Positions 36,357-45,764 of a DNA stretch of 64,000 nucleotides are shown piece by piece. The notes under the pieces are model-generated. The model was not told the DNA's origin, searched no databases, and saw only the letters and a program-made list of their open reading frames with translations. A program made the position numbers and the translations under genes. Source of the DNA: an uncultured Pseudomonadota bacterium (GTDB taxonomy: Bacteria; Pseudomonadota; Gammaproteobacteria; Burkholderiales; JALYOK01); NCBI GenBank assembly GCA_902826775.1, contig CADEHE010000002.1, positions 372,001-436,000 of the forward strand, written 5' to 3'. The first letter of the stretch is position 1. Each line of letters begins with the position of its first letter.

Positions 36357-38534
36357 ATGTCTTCGCAAAACATCAAGAAAACCTCTCGTACGCGCACTTC
36401 CTCCTTCGAGCGCGCCCTGAAGAAACAGCCTCTGGCGCCGCATAGCATTAGCGCCGAATCGCAGATTCCCGGTATCGCCATGTGGGAATGGGATATCGCC
36501 ACCGACCAGGTGCACGTAAGCCCGGCTGGCGCCACGCTACTCGGGCTTGATCCCATGGAGGTCGGCGTGACGGCGCGCGAGATGCTGGCATTGGTGCACC
36601 CGCGCGATCGCAGCAAGTTTCTCAATTTCCAGCTTGAAGCCGCGCGCAAGCCGAGCACGTATCTCGCTGTGACGCTGCGCATGCGCGCGGCCAAAGGGGA
36701 CTGGCGCACAGTACAAATTCTGGGGCGCGCCATCGCCGGCAATCCAGCCGAGCGCGCACTACGCGTTGCCGGCAGCGTAGCGGTGGTGAACACGGCGCCG
36801 CCGGCCCTAGCCAACGCCGCCGCTGGAGCAGCCGCGAGCGTTTCCAGCCGTAGCCCGACATCCGCAGAAGCCGCCGATGCGCTGCGCAAATTGCTCGATG
36901 CCTGCAGTGATGGCTCATGGGAACTAGACGCGGAGTGCCGCATCGTCAGCGCGCGCCAGCAGGGGACCGACCGCGCCATCAAGCTAGAGACTTACAAAGG
37001 GCAACGACTCTGGTCGTTGCCGTTCTTCCACGGATCAGCGGAACAAGCCAAAGCGTTGGAAGCGCAGCTCAACGCCCGGCAAGAACTAAACAATTTCGCC
37101 ATTACCGCCAAACAGCCTAACAAGCCGCCGCTCGAATTGCGGCTACATGCATACCCGCGCTTTGACGCGCAGGGCAAGTTCATCGGTTACGTCGGCGCAA
37201 CCCAGGAATTGCGCCGCGAGGCCAACGCTCAGCGCACGCCGGTGCTGCGCGATGCGTTGCACATGATGGCAAATCAGCAAGTGCTGACCGAGCGCCTCAC
37301 TAAGCAAATTGCGCACGCGCAGGCGAGCGGCCATTTGTTCGCGCTGCTGTTGATCGAACTTGACCGCATCGATGCGATCAACGCTTCGCTCGGCCCCGGC
37401 GCCGTCAATCAAGTCGTGCTCGAGGCCGGTCAGCGCATTCTGCGCAGCGTGCGCGAAAACGACACCTTGGCGCGAATCGGGCGCGGCGAATTCTTGTTGC
37501 TGCTCTCCGGCCTCAACAAACCGGAAGACACGCGCCGCGCGGCGGCCGCAGTCAGCCGCTCGCTGGCGGAATCCTATGCGATCAGCGGCCAGCAGGTCAG
37601 TTGCGGGTCCTATATCGGCATCAGCGTGTTTCCCGCTGACGGCGCCAACGCCGACTTGCTACTGCAGCGTGCGCGCATTGCCATGCTCGGCGCCAAAGAA
37701 AAAGGCCGCAATAGCTTCGATTTCTTCGCCCACGAGTTCGTGCAGCGAACCTTAGTTCAGCTCGACCTGGAAAAAGATCTTCAAGTCGCGCTAGAGCGCA
37801 AAGAATTTGCGCTCTACTATCAACCGCGCATCAACCTCGCCACTGGCCAGATCAGCGGCGTCGAAGCTTTGCTGCGTTGGCGCCGCGGTGGCCGCGAGCT
37901 GGTGGCACCCAACGTGTTCCTGGGCATAGCCGAACGTTTGGGGCTCATGGATGCGCTCGGCGCTTGGATCGTCACCGAAGCCTGCCGCCAGCTCAAAGAA
38001 TGGTCGGAGAAGGGACTGCCCGAATTCAAGATGGCGGTAAATGTGTCCGCCACGCAACTCAAGCACGGCCCGCGTTTTGTGCAAACCGTGGTCGATGCAC
38101 TGAGCGCGGCGGGTCTCAAGGGCTCCACGCTCGAGCTGGAGATCAATGAGACTTCGCTGGTGCATGACATGGAAGAAATTCGCGGCGCGCTGCAAGAAAT
38201 CGCCGTTCTTGGCGTGCGCTTGTCGCTGGACGACTTCGGCACGCGCTATTCGTCGCTGAGCTACTTGAAGAGCATGCCGATCCACATGCTCAAGATCGAC
38301 CGATCGTTTCTAATCGATGTGGAGCGCAGCAAACGCGACGCGCGCATCGTGCGCGCCGTCGTCGACATGGCGCATGCGATGGATATGCAAGTGGTCGCCG
38401 AAGGCGTCGAAAGCGACAAGCACCTTGAAGTCCTGCGCGAGCTTGGCTGCGATGAGTTTCAGGGCAATTGGTTCTGTCCTGCGCTGCCGGCTTCGGATCT
38501 CACCAGCCGCATTCTGGCGTTCGCGAAGAACTGA
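36357..38534 (+). CDS. PAS-GGDEF-EAL protein, probable c-di-GMP phosphodiesterase
   Basis: A 725-residue protein without a membrane segment. Residues 30-130 form a PAS-like domain (MWEWDIATDQVHVSPAG). About 180-290 is a second weakly conserved PAS-like region. 300-450 is a GGDEF domain whose signature is degenerate (IGRGEFLLLL), so it should not cyclise GTP. 465-715 is an EAL domain with GVEALLRWRR, LELEINETS, LDDFGTRYSSLSYLK, LKIDRSF and AEGVES, so catalytic acids and Lys are present, and it should cleave c-di-GMP. The preceding 255 bases contain two short hairpins (TTCCA..TGGAA, TCCCT..AGGGA) but no recognised riboswitch. Confidence 0.93.
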   Translation: MSSQNIKKTSRTRTSSFERALKKQPLAPHSISAESQIPGIAMWEWDIATDQVHVSPAGATLLGLDPMEVGVTAREMLALVHPRDRSKFLNFQLEAARKPSTYLAVTLRMRAAKGDWRTVQILGRAIAGNPAERALRVAGSVAVVNTAPPALANAAAGAAASVSSRSPTSAEAADALRKLLDACSDGSWELDAECRIVSARQQGTDRAIKLETYKGQRLWSLPFFHGSAEQAKALEAQLNARQELNNFAITAKQPNKPPLELRLHAYPRFDAQGKFIGYVGATQELRREANAQRTPVLRDALHMMANQQVLTERLTKQIAHAQASGHLFALLLIELDRIDAINASLGPGAVNQVVLEAGQRILRSVRENDTLARIGRGEFLLLLSGLNKPEDTRRAAAAVSRSLAESYAISGQQVSCGSYIGISVFPADGANADLLLQRARIAMLGAKEKGRNSFDFFAHEFVQRTLVQLDLEKDLQVALERKEFALYYQPRINLATGQISGVEALLRWRRGGRELVAPNVFLGIAERLGLMDALGAWIVTEACRQLKEWSEKGLPEFKMAVNVSATQLKHGPRFVQTVVDALSAAGLKGSTLELEINETSLVHDMEEIRGALQEIAVLGVRLSLDDFGTRYSSLSYLKSMPIHMLKIDRSFLIDVERSKRDARIVRAVVDMAHAMDMQVVAEGVESDKHLEVLRELGCDEFQGNWFCPALPASDLTSRILAFAKN

Positions 38535-38545
38535 CTTAGCCAGCC

Positions 38546-39625
38546 CTAGCCCGCGCGCCGCTGCGCCAGCATCGGCTTTGCTTTAGCGTAGGCGTCGCGC
38601 AACATTTTCTCGGTCGTCTTCCAGTCGACACAAGCGTCGGTCACCGATACGCCGTACTTCAGCTTGCTGCGGTCCTCGGGAATCGACTGGCTGCCCCATT
38701 CTAAATTGCTTTCGATCATGAAGCCGACGATCGACCTATTGCCGTCGACGATTTGATTGACGCAGTCGTGCAGCACCAACTCCTGCAGCGCCGGATCTTT
38801 GTTGGAGTTACCGTGACTGCAATCGACGATCAGCGTCTGGCGCAGCTTGGCCGCCGCCAGCTCTTTCTCGCACAGCGCGATGCTCACTGAATCGTAGTTG
38901 GGCTTGGCGCCACCGCGCAGCACGACGTGACCGTATTTATTGCCGCGCGTGCGCATTACCGCGCAGCGCCCGTCCTGATCGATGCCGAGAAAGCTGTGCG
39001 GTTGCGAGGCCGCCTGCAAGGCGTTGATCGCAACCTTGAGTCCGCCGTCGGTGCCGTTCTTGAAGCCCACCGGTGTCGACAGGCCGCTCGCCATCTCGCG
39101 ATGCGTTTGTGATTCCGTGGTGCGCGCGCCCACCGCCGTCCATGCGATGAGATCGGACAAGTACTGCGGCGAAATCGGATCGAGCGCTTCCGTTCCTGCG
39201 GGCAGCCCCATCTCGGCGACTTCCAGCAGCAGCTCGCGCGCCATGCACAAGCCCTGCTCGATGTGGAACGAATCGTCCATGTAGGGATCGTTGATCAAAC
39301 CCTTCCAGCCCACCGTGGTGCGCGGTTTTTCAAAGTACACGCGCATCACGATTAGAAACGCGTCGTGCAATTCGCCGGCGAGTTGCTTGAGCCGCGCCGC
39401 ATACTCGCGCGCCGCCTTAAGATCATGAATCGAACACGGGCCGACCACGAACATGATGCGCGAGTCGGCGCCATCGAGAATGCGCTGCACACTTTCGCGC
39501 CCCGACAAGACCGTGCGGCGCGCACGTTCGGACAACGGATAGCGGGCCTGCACTTCCAGCGGAGTCGGTAGCAGGTCTTGGGCAACGACATTGACGTTGC
39601 TAACTGCGGTTTGCTGCGTATTCAT
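38546..39625 (-). CDS. aroG: 3-deoxy-7-phosphoheptulonate synthase (DAHP synthase, class I)
   Basis: A 359-residue protein. It has VVGPCSIHDLKAAREYA with the substrate-site residues, EKPRTTVGWKGLINDP, and metal-binding HGNSNKDP near DCSH. Length and motifs match the AroF/AroG/AroH type, first enzyme of the shikimate pathway; the paralogue (feedback type) is not decided here. It is convergent with the EAL gene with an 11-base gap. Confidence 0.94.
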   Translation of the reverse strand: MNTQQTAVSNVNVVAQDLLPTPLEVQARYPLSERARRTVLSGRESVQRILDGADSRIMFVVGPCSIHDLKAAREYAARLKQLAGELHDAFLIVMRVYFEKPRTTVGWKGLINDPYMDDSFHIEQGLCMARELLLEVAEMGLPAGTEALDPISPQYLSDLIAWTAVGARTTESQTHREMASGLSTPVGFKNGTDGGLKVAINALQAASQPHSFLGIDQDGRCAVMRTRGNKYGHVVLRGGAKPNYDSVSIALCEKELAAAKLRQTLIVDCSHGNSNKDPALQELVLHDCVNQIVDGNRSIVGFMIESNLEWGSQSIPEDRSKLKYGVSVTDACVDWKTTEKMLRDAYAKAKPMLAQRRAG

Positions 39626-39660
39626 GGATCTCGTAAGTCGTTAAAGGTGAATTGGTTACT

Positions 39661-40695
39661 TTAAGGTGCGGGGTTGGTATAGCGCAGATGGATGGCATCG
39701 ATTTCCTGCAAAGCGTCCGCCGGCAGATCGATGGCGAACGCAGCGATATTTTCTTTCAGCTGCGCCATCGAAGTCGCGCCGATTATCGTGCTGGTCACAA
39801 AAAAGCGGCTGTTGACGAATGCTTGCGCCAGCGCCGCGGCCGATAGATTGAGCTTCTCCGCGAGCGCCGCATATGCCCTGACGGCGGGCTCCACGTTTGC
39901 CTTGGTATAACGTTGGCCAAAGCCGGGATACTGCGTAATGCGCCCCTGCGCCGCGGGATCCTTGACGTACTTGCCGGATAGATGGCCAAAGCCAAGCGGG
40001 CTGTAGGGAATCGCGCCGATCTGCTCGCGGAAGCAAACTTCCGACATGCCGTTTTCGAAGCTGCGATTGAGCAAGTTGTACGCGTTCTGCATCGAGACCA
40101 CGCGCGGCAGATTGTGCTCACGCGCGAGCCGCAAGAACTCCATCGTGCCCCAGGGTGTTTCATTGCTGAGCCCAAGGTAGCGGATCTTGCCGGCCTTGAC
40201 GAGTTCGGCCATCGCTTCGAGCTGCTCCCGGATCGCGACGCTCTCGCGCTCCTTGCTGGCGTCGAATGCCCACGCGCCGAATAGCGGCACGTTACGGTCG
40301 GGCCAGTGAATTTGATACAGATCGACGTAGTCGGTCTGCAACCGCTTTAAGCTGGCGTCGATCGCCTGGTTGATATGCTCGCGGTTAACGCGCGAGCCAT
40401 TGCGCAGATAAGTGATATCCGCGCGCGGGCCGGCCACTTTCGTGGCGACGATGACCTGGTCGCGCTGCTGGCGCTGCAACCAGGGGCCGATATACTCTTC
40501 CGTGCGACCTTGCGTTTCGGCCCGCGGCGGCACCGGATACATCTCCGCAGTATCGACGAAGTTAATGCCCTGCGCCATGGCGTAGTCGAGCTGTTCGTGG
40601 GCCTGCGCCATGCTGTTTTGCTGGCCCCAGGTCATCGTGCCGAGGCAGACCTGCGACACCTGCAACGCGCTGGTGCCGAGCTGCTTATACTTCAT
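39661..40695 (-). CDS. tas: Aldo/keto reductase, Tas-like
   Basis: A 344-residue protein. Catalytic Asp-Tyr of the family in FVDTAEMYPVPPRAETQG, Lys in VIVATKVAGP, and His in IHWPDRNVPLFG are visible. The insert EMYPVPP and the overall order are as in E. coli Tas. NADPH-dependent reductase with unknown natural substrate. It begins 26 bases away from a poor promoter region and is followed by the DAHP synthase gene on the same strand 35 bases downstream. Confidence 0.9.
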   Translation of the reverse strand: MKYKQLGTSALQVSQVCLGTMTWGQQNSMAQAHEQLDYAMAQGINFVDTAEMYPVPPRAETQGRTEEYIGPWLQRQQRDQVIVATKVAGPRADITYLRNGSRVNREHINQAIDASLKRLQTDYVDLYQIHWPDRNVPLFGAWAFDASKERESVAIREQLEAMAELVKAGKIRYLGLSNETPWGTMEFLRLAREHNLPRVVSMQNAYNLLNRSFENGMSEVCFREQIGAIPYSPLGFGHLSGKYVKDPAAQGRITQYPGFGQRYTKANVEPAVRAYAALAEKLNLSAAALAQAFVNSRFFVTSTIIGATSMAQLKENIAAFAIDLPADALQEIDAIHLRYTNPAP

Positions 40696-40877
40696 CGAAA
40701 ACTCCGCTAGAGTAAATGCGCCGCCCGCTGCGCTCGCGAAAACTGAGCCAGCATCTAGAGGGCATTATTTGGATGCGGCATTATCGCACTCCCGGCGCAC
40801 TGAGTAGATAGCTGCGCGATGCAACAAAGGTGTCATCAACTCGCGGCACACTCATGGTTTGAAAATAGGAGGACCAG

Positions 40878-41129
40878 ATGAGCAAACTCCAACTGGCCGC
40901 CAACACGGGGCAATCCACGCGGCAACTGGCCTGCGCGACGCATACGAAAGATTTGCCGACCGAAGAAGCTGGAAGCGCAGAATCGACCAAAGCCGTTGAG
41001 GTGACAGCGCCAGCCAAGTTTTCCGCGCGCAACGGCAACGCTGCGCAGGTCTGGGCGCTGGAAGCCTGGGATGACGAAGAGATTTTGTACGACGCCGAGT
41101 GGGATGATCTTCTGCGCAGCGGCAAATAG
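40878..41129 (+). CDS. Small acidic hypothetical protein, 83 aa
   Basis: AGGAGG lies six bases before ATG 40878, which is a strong start and favours this frame over the overlapping reverse-strand frames. The C-terminus is acidic and Trp-rich (WALEAWDDEEILYDAEWDDLL); the N-terminus is Ser/Thr/Ala-rich. No signal peptide. I do not recognise it. It stands alone between tas and the HExxH gene. Confidence 0.55.
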   Translation: MSKLQLAANTGQSTRQLACATHTKDLPTEEAGSAESTKAVEVTAPAKFSARNGNAAQVWALEAWDDEEILYDAEWDDLLRSGK

Positions 41130-41229
41130 CATACTCCAAGCTATATTCCTACAAGACTGTCTATTGACGCCCTATCTTCATTAATCCTGCTATCAGTATT
41201 CGGCGTAAAGCGCCTTAGTCCAGGAGTGC

Positions 41230-41727
41230 TCAACAGCCCGAGGGCCCGTCATAGAACGTCACACGCCGCGGATTTTTTAGCGCTGCGAGGTAGGCATTCT
41301 GCAGCGCATAGGCTTCCTGCTCCTTCGCTCGCTCGCGCGCGCACTCACTTAACGCAGTGAACTTCTCATGCCCGTGTTGCAGATGGTGCACCAATTCGTG
41401 CAGCAAGGCCGAACGATCAAACTCGTCACGCCACGGCTCTAAATTCGCGGCAAGCAGAACGCCTAGGCGCGGAATGTAAGCAGCCGTCACGTCACAAGGT
41501 TCGGCACAAACCTTAGCCTCAAGCTCGCGCTGCGGCATAAACGCCACTGTTGGCACCGGCACGGCGTCGGCCCGATAGTCGGAGAGTTGTTCGATCACGC
41601 AGAGCAATGATTGCGTCAAAGCCGCGAGCGTTTCGCTTTCGCTCTCGCACTGCCGCCAGGGGCTCGCCGATGCTATCCCGGCAGCGTACCCCAGCGGCAC
41701 AAGGAGCATCGCGGTAGCGGCGCGCAT
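41230..41727 (-). CDS. Exported protein with HExxH zinc-binding motif (putative metallopeptidase)
   Basis: A 165-residue protein with a signal-like hydrophobic N-terminus (LLVPLGYAAGIASASP). LLHELVHHLQHGHEKF holds the HExxH zinc ligand pair, and the C-terminus has several Cys (ECARERAKEQEAY, PSGC). Small HExxH proteins of this size are poorly studied; proteolytic activity is inference. It lies 12 bases after the DUF4340-like gene of the ABC system and could be its last gene. Confidence 0.7.
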   Translation of the reverse strand: MRAATAMLLVPLGYAAGIASASPWRQCESESETLAALTQSLLCVIEQLSDYRADAVPVPTVAFMPQRELEAKVCAEPCDVTAAYIPRLGVLLAANLEPWRDEFDRSALLHELVHHLQHGHEKFTALSECARERAKEQEAYALQNAYLAALKNPRRVTFYDGPSGC

Positions 41728-41739
41728 AAGAATTCGATC

Positions 41740-42357
41740 TCAGCCAGGCGGCTTAGCCTGCATGTCTTTGATCAGGTTCGCTAGATTGTCGAATTGATAA
41801 GTAGCGATGGTGACAATCTTCGCGCTACCGCTGGGCAGGACGTAGCGGCTCAGGTTGTCAGGCGCAAGATTGCCCAAGGCGTAGCGCGCCAGCGGCGCGC
41901 CGCCGGCATCGGGCAGGCCGTCGGCCCGGCGACCGTAAACAACCACAAACATCTCCGGCGCGGCAACGCCGAAATCGGCTGTCGGGTCGTTTGGAAATTC
42001 GCGTTCGAGCCGCGCCTTCTCCAGCCCGGCGAAAGCCTTGTCGATGCGCTGCGCCACTTGTGCATCCGCCACATGGGTGTGATCGGCCACCGCTTGCGCG
42101 TTGGTGGCGTGAGCATGGTAAAACCACGCGCCCTGCGCGTCGCGTTCAAAGCGGTGCAGCGCGCCGCCATAGGCGATTTCGATGATGCCCAACTGCGCCA
42201 TCGGCGCCGGCATCAAGCGGCGGTCGCCGCTCGGCACGCCGGTGTGCGCGGCGTGTTCCTCGGCGGACTCAAAAACGTGACCGTCGCGCTCATAGGCCCT
42301 TAAGCCCAGCACAAGCGCCGCCAGCACTACCCAAACGATGACGATGCGCTTGCTCAT
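41740..42357 (-). CDS. DUF4340-like membrane-anchored protein of the Gld-type ABC system
   Basis: A 205-residue protein from ATG 42357, which overlaps the stop of the upstream gene by four bases. A single N-terminal hydrophobic helix (IVIVWVVLAALVLGL) anchors it; the rest is probably periplasmic. FGVAAPEMFVVVYGRRADG, GNLAPDNLSRYVLPSGSAKI and the final IKDMQ segment are like DUF4340 proteins that accompany GldG-type ABC auxiliaries. Possible function is in substrate handling of the exporter, not proven. Confidence 0.7.
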   Translation of the reverse strand: MSKRIVIVWVVLAALVLGLRAYERDGHVFESAEEHAAHTGVPSGDRRLMPAPMAQLGIIEIAYGGALHRFERDAQGAWFYHAHATNAQAVADHTHVADAQVAQRIDKAFAGLEKARLEREFPNDPTADFGVAAPEMFVVVYGRRADGLPDAGGAPLARYALGNLAPDNLSRYVLPSGSAKIVTIATYQFDNLANLIKDMQAKPPG

Positions 42358-43991
42358 CAGCGCTGGCGCCACCACACGGCGAAACCGATCAGCGCCAGCA
42401 GCGCCGGAATCAGCGCGACCGAAGAAATGAACATCAGCTTCATCTGCTGATTGGTGACGTTCACGCGCGGTAAGTCGAACGTGCGCGGCTCCAGACCGAT
42501 GAGGTTGGCCTGCGCGGCAAGCGAATTGATCGTATTCAGAAACAGATTGCCGTTGCCGAGGATGTGGAAGAACGAATTGGTGGCAAAATCGGCGTCCCCC
42601 GCCACGACGATGCGCGATGGTTTGATGTGCGCCGTGACCGCGCTAACCACGCCTTCCGGCAGTTTCTCGCCGCGCAGCTCCGCCGCAATCGCTTGCGCCT
42701 TGCTCACCGTTTCCGGGCGGCGGTTGATCAACACCATCATGGTATTGGGCCCCGGTTTGTCGACGCCATCGTTGAACTCGGCGCGATTCTGCGTTGTTTC
42801 GCCGTAGCTCTTGGTGGAAGACTCGATCAGCGGATAAGCGGAAACGCCCGGCGGGCGCTCTGGCAGCGGCGAAAGTGAGCGTGCGCCGGGGAAGAAAGTC
42901 AGCGGCAATTGACGCGTAATCTGATGATCGTTGTACACCGTCACGGCCGGCGCGGACGGATCGGTCAAAAAGTGGCTCGCGTCGTCGATGATAATGTTGT
43001 TTTCGAGCGAGACGCCGAATTCACGCATGAGCGGTTCCAGCCCGGTCTGGATGAACGGCTCGAGCATGAAAAACGCATTGTTGCCGGCTTCCAAGTAAGC
43101 GCGGATTGCATCGACTTCGGCGGGCAGCAGCGCGAACTTTGGCCCGGGAACGACCAGCAGTGAACACCCGTTCAGGCTCGTGCCCCCTTTCAAGAGCGAC
43201 ACTTTCTCGACGACGTAGTTCATCGACTCCAACGCGTCGCGCGCCTTGCCCATGCCGTGCTGCTCGTGGATCACCAGCTTATCGCCCAGCCCGTGCTTGT
43301 GCCCGCCGGCGGTGCTTTCCATGTGGTCGTGCGACTCGCGGCTGAACGGGTCGGCCTCGTTGTGACCGTCGAGAAAGCACAGCTTCTGCGTCGCGCCGCG
43401 CGAGATGCGCAGCATGGCGTTCACGACTTCGGTTTCGGTTTGCTTGTCCAGGCGGCGCTCGCGCCCCTCGCTCTGCAGCACCGCGGTGCCCGCGAACTGC
43501 ACTTTCATCAAACGCGCTTGCGCCGGATTCAAAAACGGATCGTAGAAATCCACGGTGATGAGTTTGTTGGCGCGCGCGATCTGCTCGTACAGATCGACCG
43601 TGTCGCGCAGCATCGGGTCCTTGAAAAACGTCACATGAACCGGCTTATCGATGCGCCGCACGATCTCCAGCGCCTGCGGCGAGAGCGAATGCTCTTTGTA
43701 TTGCGACATATCCCAACGCACGGGGAAACGCGTCGAGGCGTAACCGAACGCCACCAGCACGCCGAGAGCGCCGAGCGTGTAAAGCGCGATTTCGCCGCGC
43801 CGCCCGCGCAGCATGTCCGCGAGCTCTGCGCGCATGGTGTAAGCGCCGGCAAGCGTTAGCGCGAGGCCGGCTAATGCAAGCACCACAGCGAGGAAGTCGC
43901 CACGCTGGAAGATCCAGTAGAGCACCGCCGCTGCGAAAAGCAGCGCGATACCTGCGAACAGTGTTAGGCCGGAGCGGTGGGAAGCGTTCAT
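42357..43991 (-). CDS. GldG-type ABC transporter auxiliary protein
   Basis: A 544-residue protein. It has two N-terminal helices and a C-terminal helix (FISSVALIPALLALIGFAVW). The central ~450 residues carry the ABC-type auxiliary domain (FDGHNEADPF-like FLDGHNEADPFS, DDASHFLTDPSAP, GDADFATNSFFHILGNGN). Bacteroidetes use GldG in gliding; in proteobacteria such sets are exporters of unknown substrate. It is followed by a DUF4340-like partner with four-base overlap. Confidence 0.85.
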   Translation of the reverse strand: MNASHRSGLTLFAGIALLFAAAVLYWIFQRGDFLAVVLALAGLALTLAGAYTMRAELADMLRGRRGEIALYTLGALGVLVAFGYASTRFPVRWDMSQYKEHSLSPQALEIVRRIDKPVHVTFFKDPMLRDTVDLYEQIARANKLITVDFYDPFLNPAQARLMKVQFAGTAVLQSEGRERRLDKQTETEVVNAMLRISRGATQKLCFLDGHNEADPFSRESHDHMESTAGGHKHGLGDKLVIHEQHGMGKARDALESMNYVVEKVSLLKGGTSLNGCSLLVVPGPKFALLPAEVDAIRAYLEAGNNAFFMLEPFIQTGLEPLMREFGVSLENNIIIDDASHFLTDPSAPAVTVYNDHQITRQLPLTFFPGARSLSPLPERPPGVSAYPLIESSTKSYGETTQNRAEFNDGVDKPGPNTMMVLINRRPETVSKAQAIAAELRGEKLPEGVVSAVTAHIKPSRIVVAGDADFATNSFFHILGNGNLFLNTINSLAAQANLIGLEPRTFDLPRVNVTNQQMKLMFISSVALIPALLALIGFAVWWRQR

Positions 43992-44031
43992 GGCATAGCC
44001 ACAAAGAACTTAGCGGCCGCTTCTTTCTTGT

Positions 44032-44739
44032 TTATCGTCGCCATTGCAGATAACTCGCGTTCAATGTCAGAGCGATTGCCGAGACTATCGCAAACATGCT
44101 CACTGCCTCGCTGCGCACCAGGCCGCGAATGAAGTCGGCGAACTGCGGCTGGAAGGCGACGTAGCGAACGAACTCGCGCCCGCCCGAAGCAGTTTGAAAC
44201 TGCTGCAAATGACCGACGAACCAGAACGCGAGCAGCACAGCCATGGTGATGAGCGCAGCGACGATCTGATTCTCAGTGAGGGCCGAGCAGAATTGACCAA
44301 CCGCCAGGCACGCCATGCCGAGCAGCAGAAAGCCTAAGTAACCGGAAGCGATGTTCAGCGTCTGCGGTTCGCTGTATAGATACAGCGGGATCAAGTTGAC
44401 GGTGGTGGCCAACAACATCAGCAGCAAGATCGTCACCGCGCCGAGATATTTGCCCAGGACCACTTGCCAAGGTTTGAGCGGCAGTGTGGCGAGCAATTCC
44501 ATCGTGCGCGCGCTGTACTCGCCGGAGAACAAGCGCATCGACACCAGCGGCAGCAACGTGATCAGCAAAATCGCCATGCTCTGAAACGTCTCATCCATCA
44601 CCGCGCTGCCGATGATAAGCACGTTGTACAAGAAAAAATATCCTGCGCCGATCAAGAACACCGCGACGACGAAGTAGGCGATCGGCGAGCGGAAGTAGGA
44701 GAGCAGCTCCTTCTGATAGACCGCGAGCATGCCGTTCAT
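44032..44739 (-). CDS. ABC exporter permease (GldF/ABC-2 type)
   Basis: A 235-residue membrane protein from ATG 44739 with six hydrophobic segments (VYQKELLSYFRSPIAYFVVAVF at the start is a typical ABC-2 leader). The ATG overlaps the stop of the ATPase gene in an ATGA. Substrate unknown. Confidence 0.88.
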   Translation of the reverse strand: MNGMLAVYQKELLSYFRSPIAYFVVAVFLIGAGYFFLYNVLIIGSAVMDETFQSMAILLITLLPLVSMRLFSGEYSARTMELLATLPLKPWQVVLGKYLGAVTILLLMLLATTVNLIPLYLYSEPQTLNIASGYLGFLLLGMACLAVGQFCSALTENQIVAALITMAVLLAFWFVGHLQQFQTASGGREFVRYVAFQPQFADFIRGLVRSEAVSMFAIVSAIALTLNASYLQWRR

Positions 44740-45692
44740 GACGTCGTACCCGCCGCTTGCACGTAGCGCAAGAAGATTGACTCCAGCGTCGGCTGCCGCC
44801 GCTCCAGCCGGTACAAATTCCAACGGCTCGCCACTACGCGCGCGATGCTGGCTTCGATGCCGGCGCGCGAATCGACGCCGCAATCGACGGCAAGCAGGTT
44901 CGTATCGTTGCCGGCCGGCCGCGTGACGACTTCGCTAACGCCGTTGATGGCTTGCAACTCCGCGCGCAGCGCATCCGCCGGCGCATCGGTGGTCAACGTG
45001 ACATTGGGCTGCTCGGCCGCGCGCTGTAGCGCTTGCGGCGAATCGATGGCGAGCAAGCGCCCGTGATTGATGATCGCTACGCGAGCGCAGATCATGGTCA
45101 CTTCCGGCAGGATGTGCGTGGAAAGCAGCACGGCGTGCTTTTCGCCGAAAGCGCGAATCACCTCGCGCGTTTCTTGGATCTGCCCGGGATCGAGACCGGC
45201 GGTCGGCTCATCCAACAGCAACACTTCCGGCTTGCCGAGTAGCGCCTGCGCCAGGCCGAGACGCTGGCGGTACCCCTTGGAAAGTTTGTAGATTTCTTTG
45301 CGATGCACGTCTTCCAAGCGGCACGCTTGGGTGACGCGGTCGATTTCCGCTTTGACTTCCCCTTGCGGGACCGACTTCACTTTGGCCACGAAACGCAGAT
45401 ACTGCGCAACCTCCAGCATGTCGTACAACGGCGGCTGCTCCGGCAGATAGCCGAGCTTGCGCGCGGCCTTCTCGTTGTCCTTCACCATGTCGAAGCCGGC
45501 CACGCGCAAACGCCCGGCGCTCGGCGTGGTGTAGCCCGAGATCATGCGCATGGTGGTAGTTTTCCCGGCGCCGTTCGGGCCAAGAAAGCCGACGATTTCG
45601 CCGGGCCGCACCGTGAACGACAAATCGTGCACGATGGTTTTCGAGCCGTAGCGTTTGGAAACGCCTTCTAGCGAGATTGCTGCTGCAGACAC
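44736..45692 (-). CDS. ABC transporter ATPase (GldA type)
   Basis: A 318-residue protein. The likely start is GTG 45692 (MSAAAISLEGVSKRYG); an earlier ATG at 45731 overlaps the terminator of the next gene. Walker A GPNGAGKTTT, signature LSKGYRQRLGLAQALL, Walker B VLLLDEPTAGLDP and H-loop LSTHI are present. The C-terminal ~100 residues with the DUF4162-like fold are as in exporters of the GldA/BcrA type. It heads the ATPase-permease-auxiliary gene set. Confidence 0.9.
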   Translation of the reverse strand: MSAAAISLEGVSKRYGSKTIVHDLSFTVRPGEIVGFLGPNGAGKTTTMRMISGYTTPSAGRLRVAGFDMVKDNEKAARKLGYLPEQPPLYDMLEVAQYLRFVAKVKSVPQGEVKAEIDRVTQACRLEDVHRKEIYKLSKGYRQRLGLAQALLGKPEVLLLDEPTAGLDPGQIQETREVIRAFGEKHAVLLSTHILPEVTMICARVAIINHGRLLAIDSPQALQRAAEQPNVTLTTDAPADALRAELQAINGVSEVVTRPAGNDTNLLAVDCGVDSRAGIEASIARVVASRWNLYRLERRQPTLESIFLRYVQAAGTTS

Positions 45693-45710
45693 ACTGCCAC
45701 TTTCCGAGCG

Positions 45711-45743
45711 GAGAAAAAAGAAACCCCCCACTGAAGGGGGGTT
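45711..45743 (-). terminator. Intrinsic terminator after the lactonase-like gene
   Basis: On the minus strand, AACCCCCC-TTCAGT-GGGGGGTT (8-bp stem) is followed by TCTTTTTTC. It ends the transcript of the MBL gene and lies just upstream of the ABC ATPase start. Confidence 0.85.
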
Positions 45744-45764
45744 CCTGGTCAGAGCAAAAGCTAC

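Noticed and set aside
40836..41139. Minus-strand frames opposite the 83-aa gene
   Set aside because: The plus frame has a perfect AGGAGG at the right distance; the minus frames lack one.
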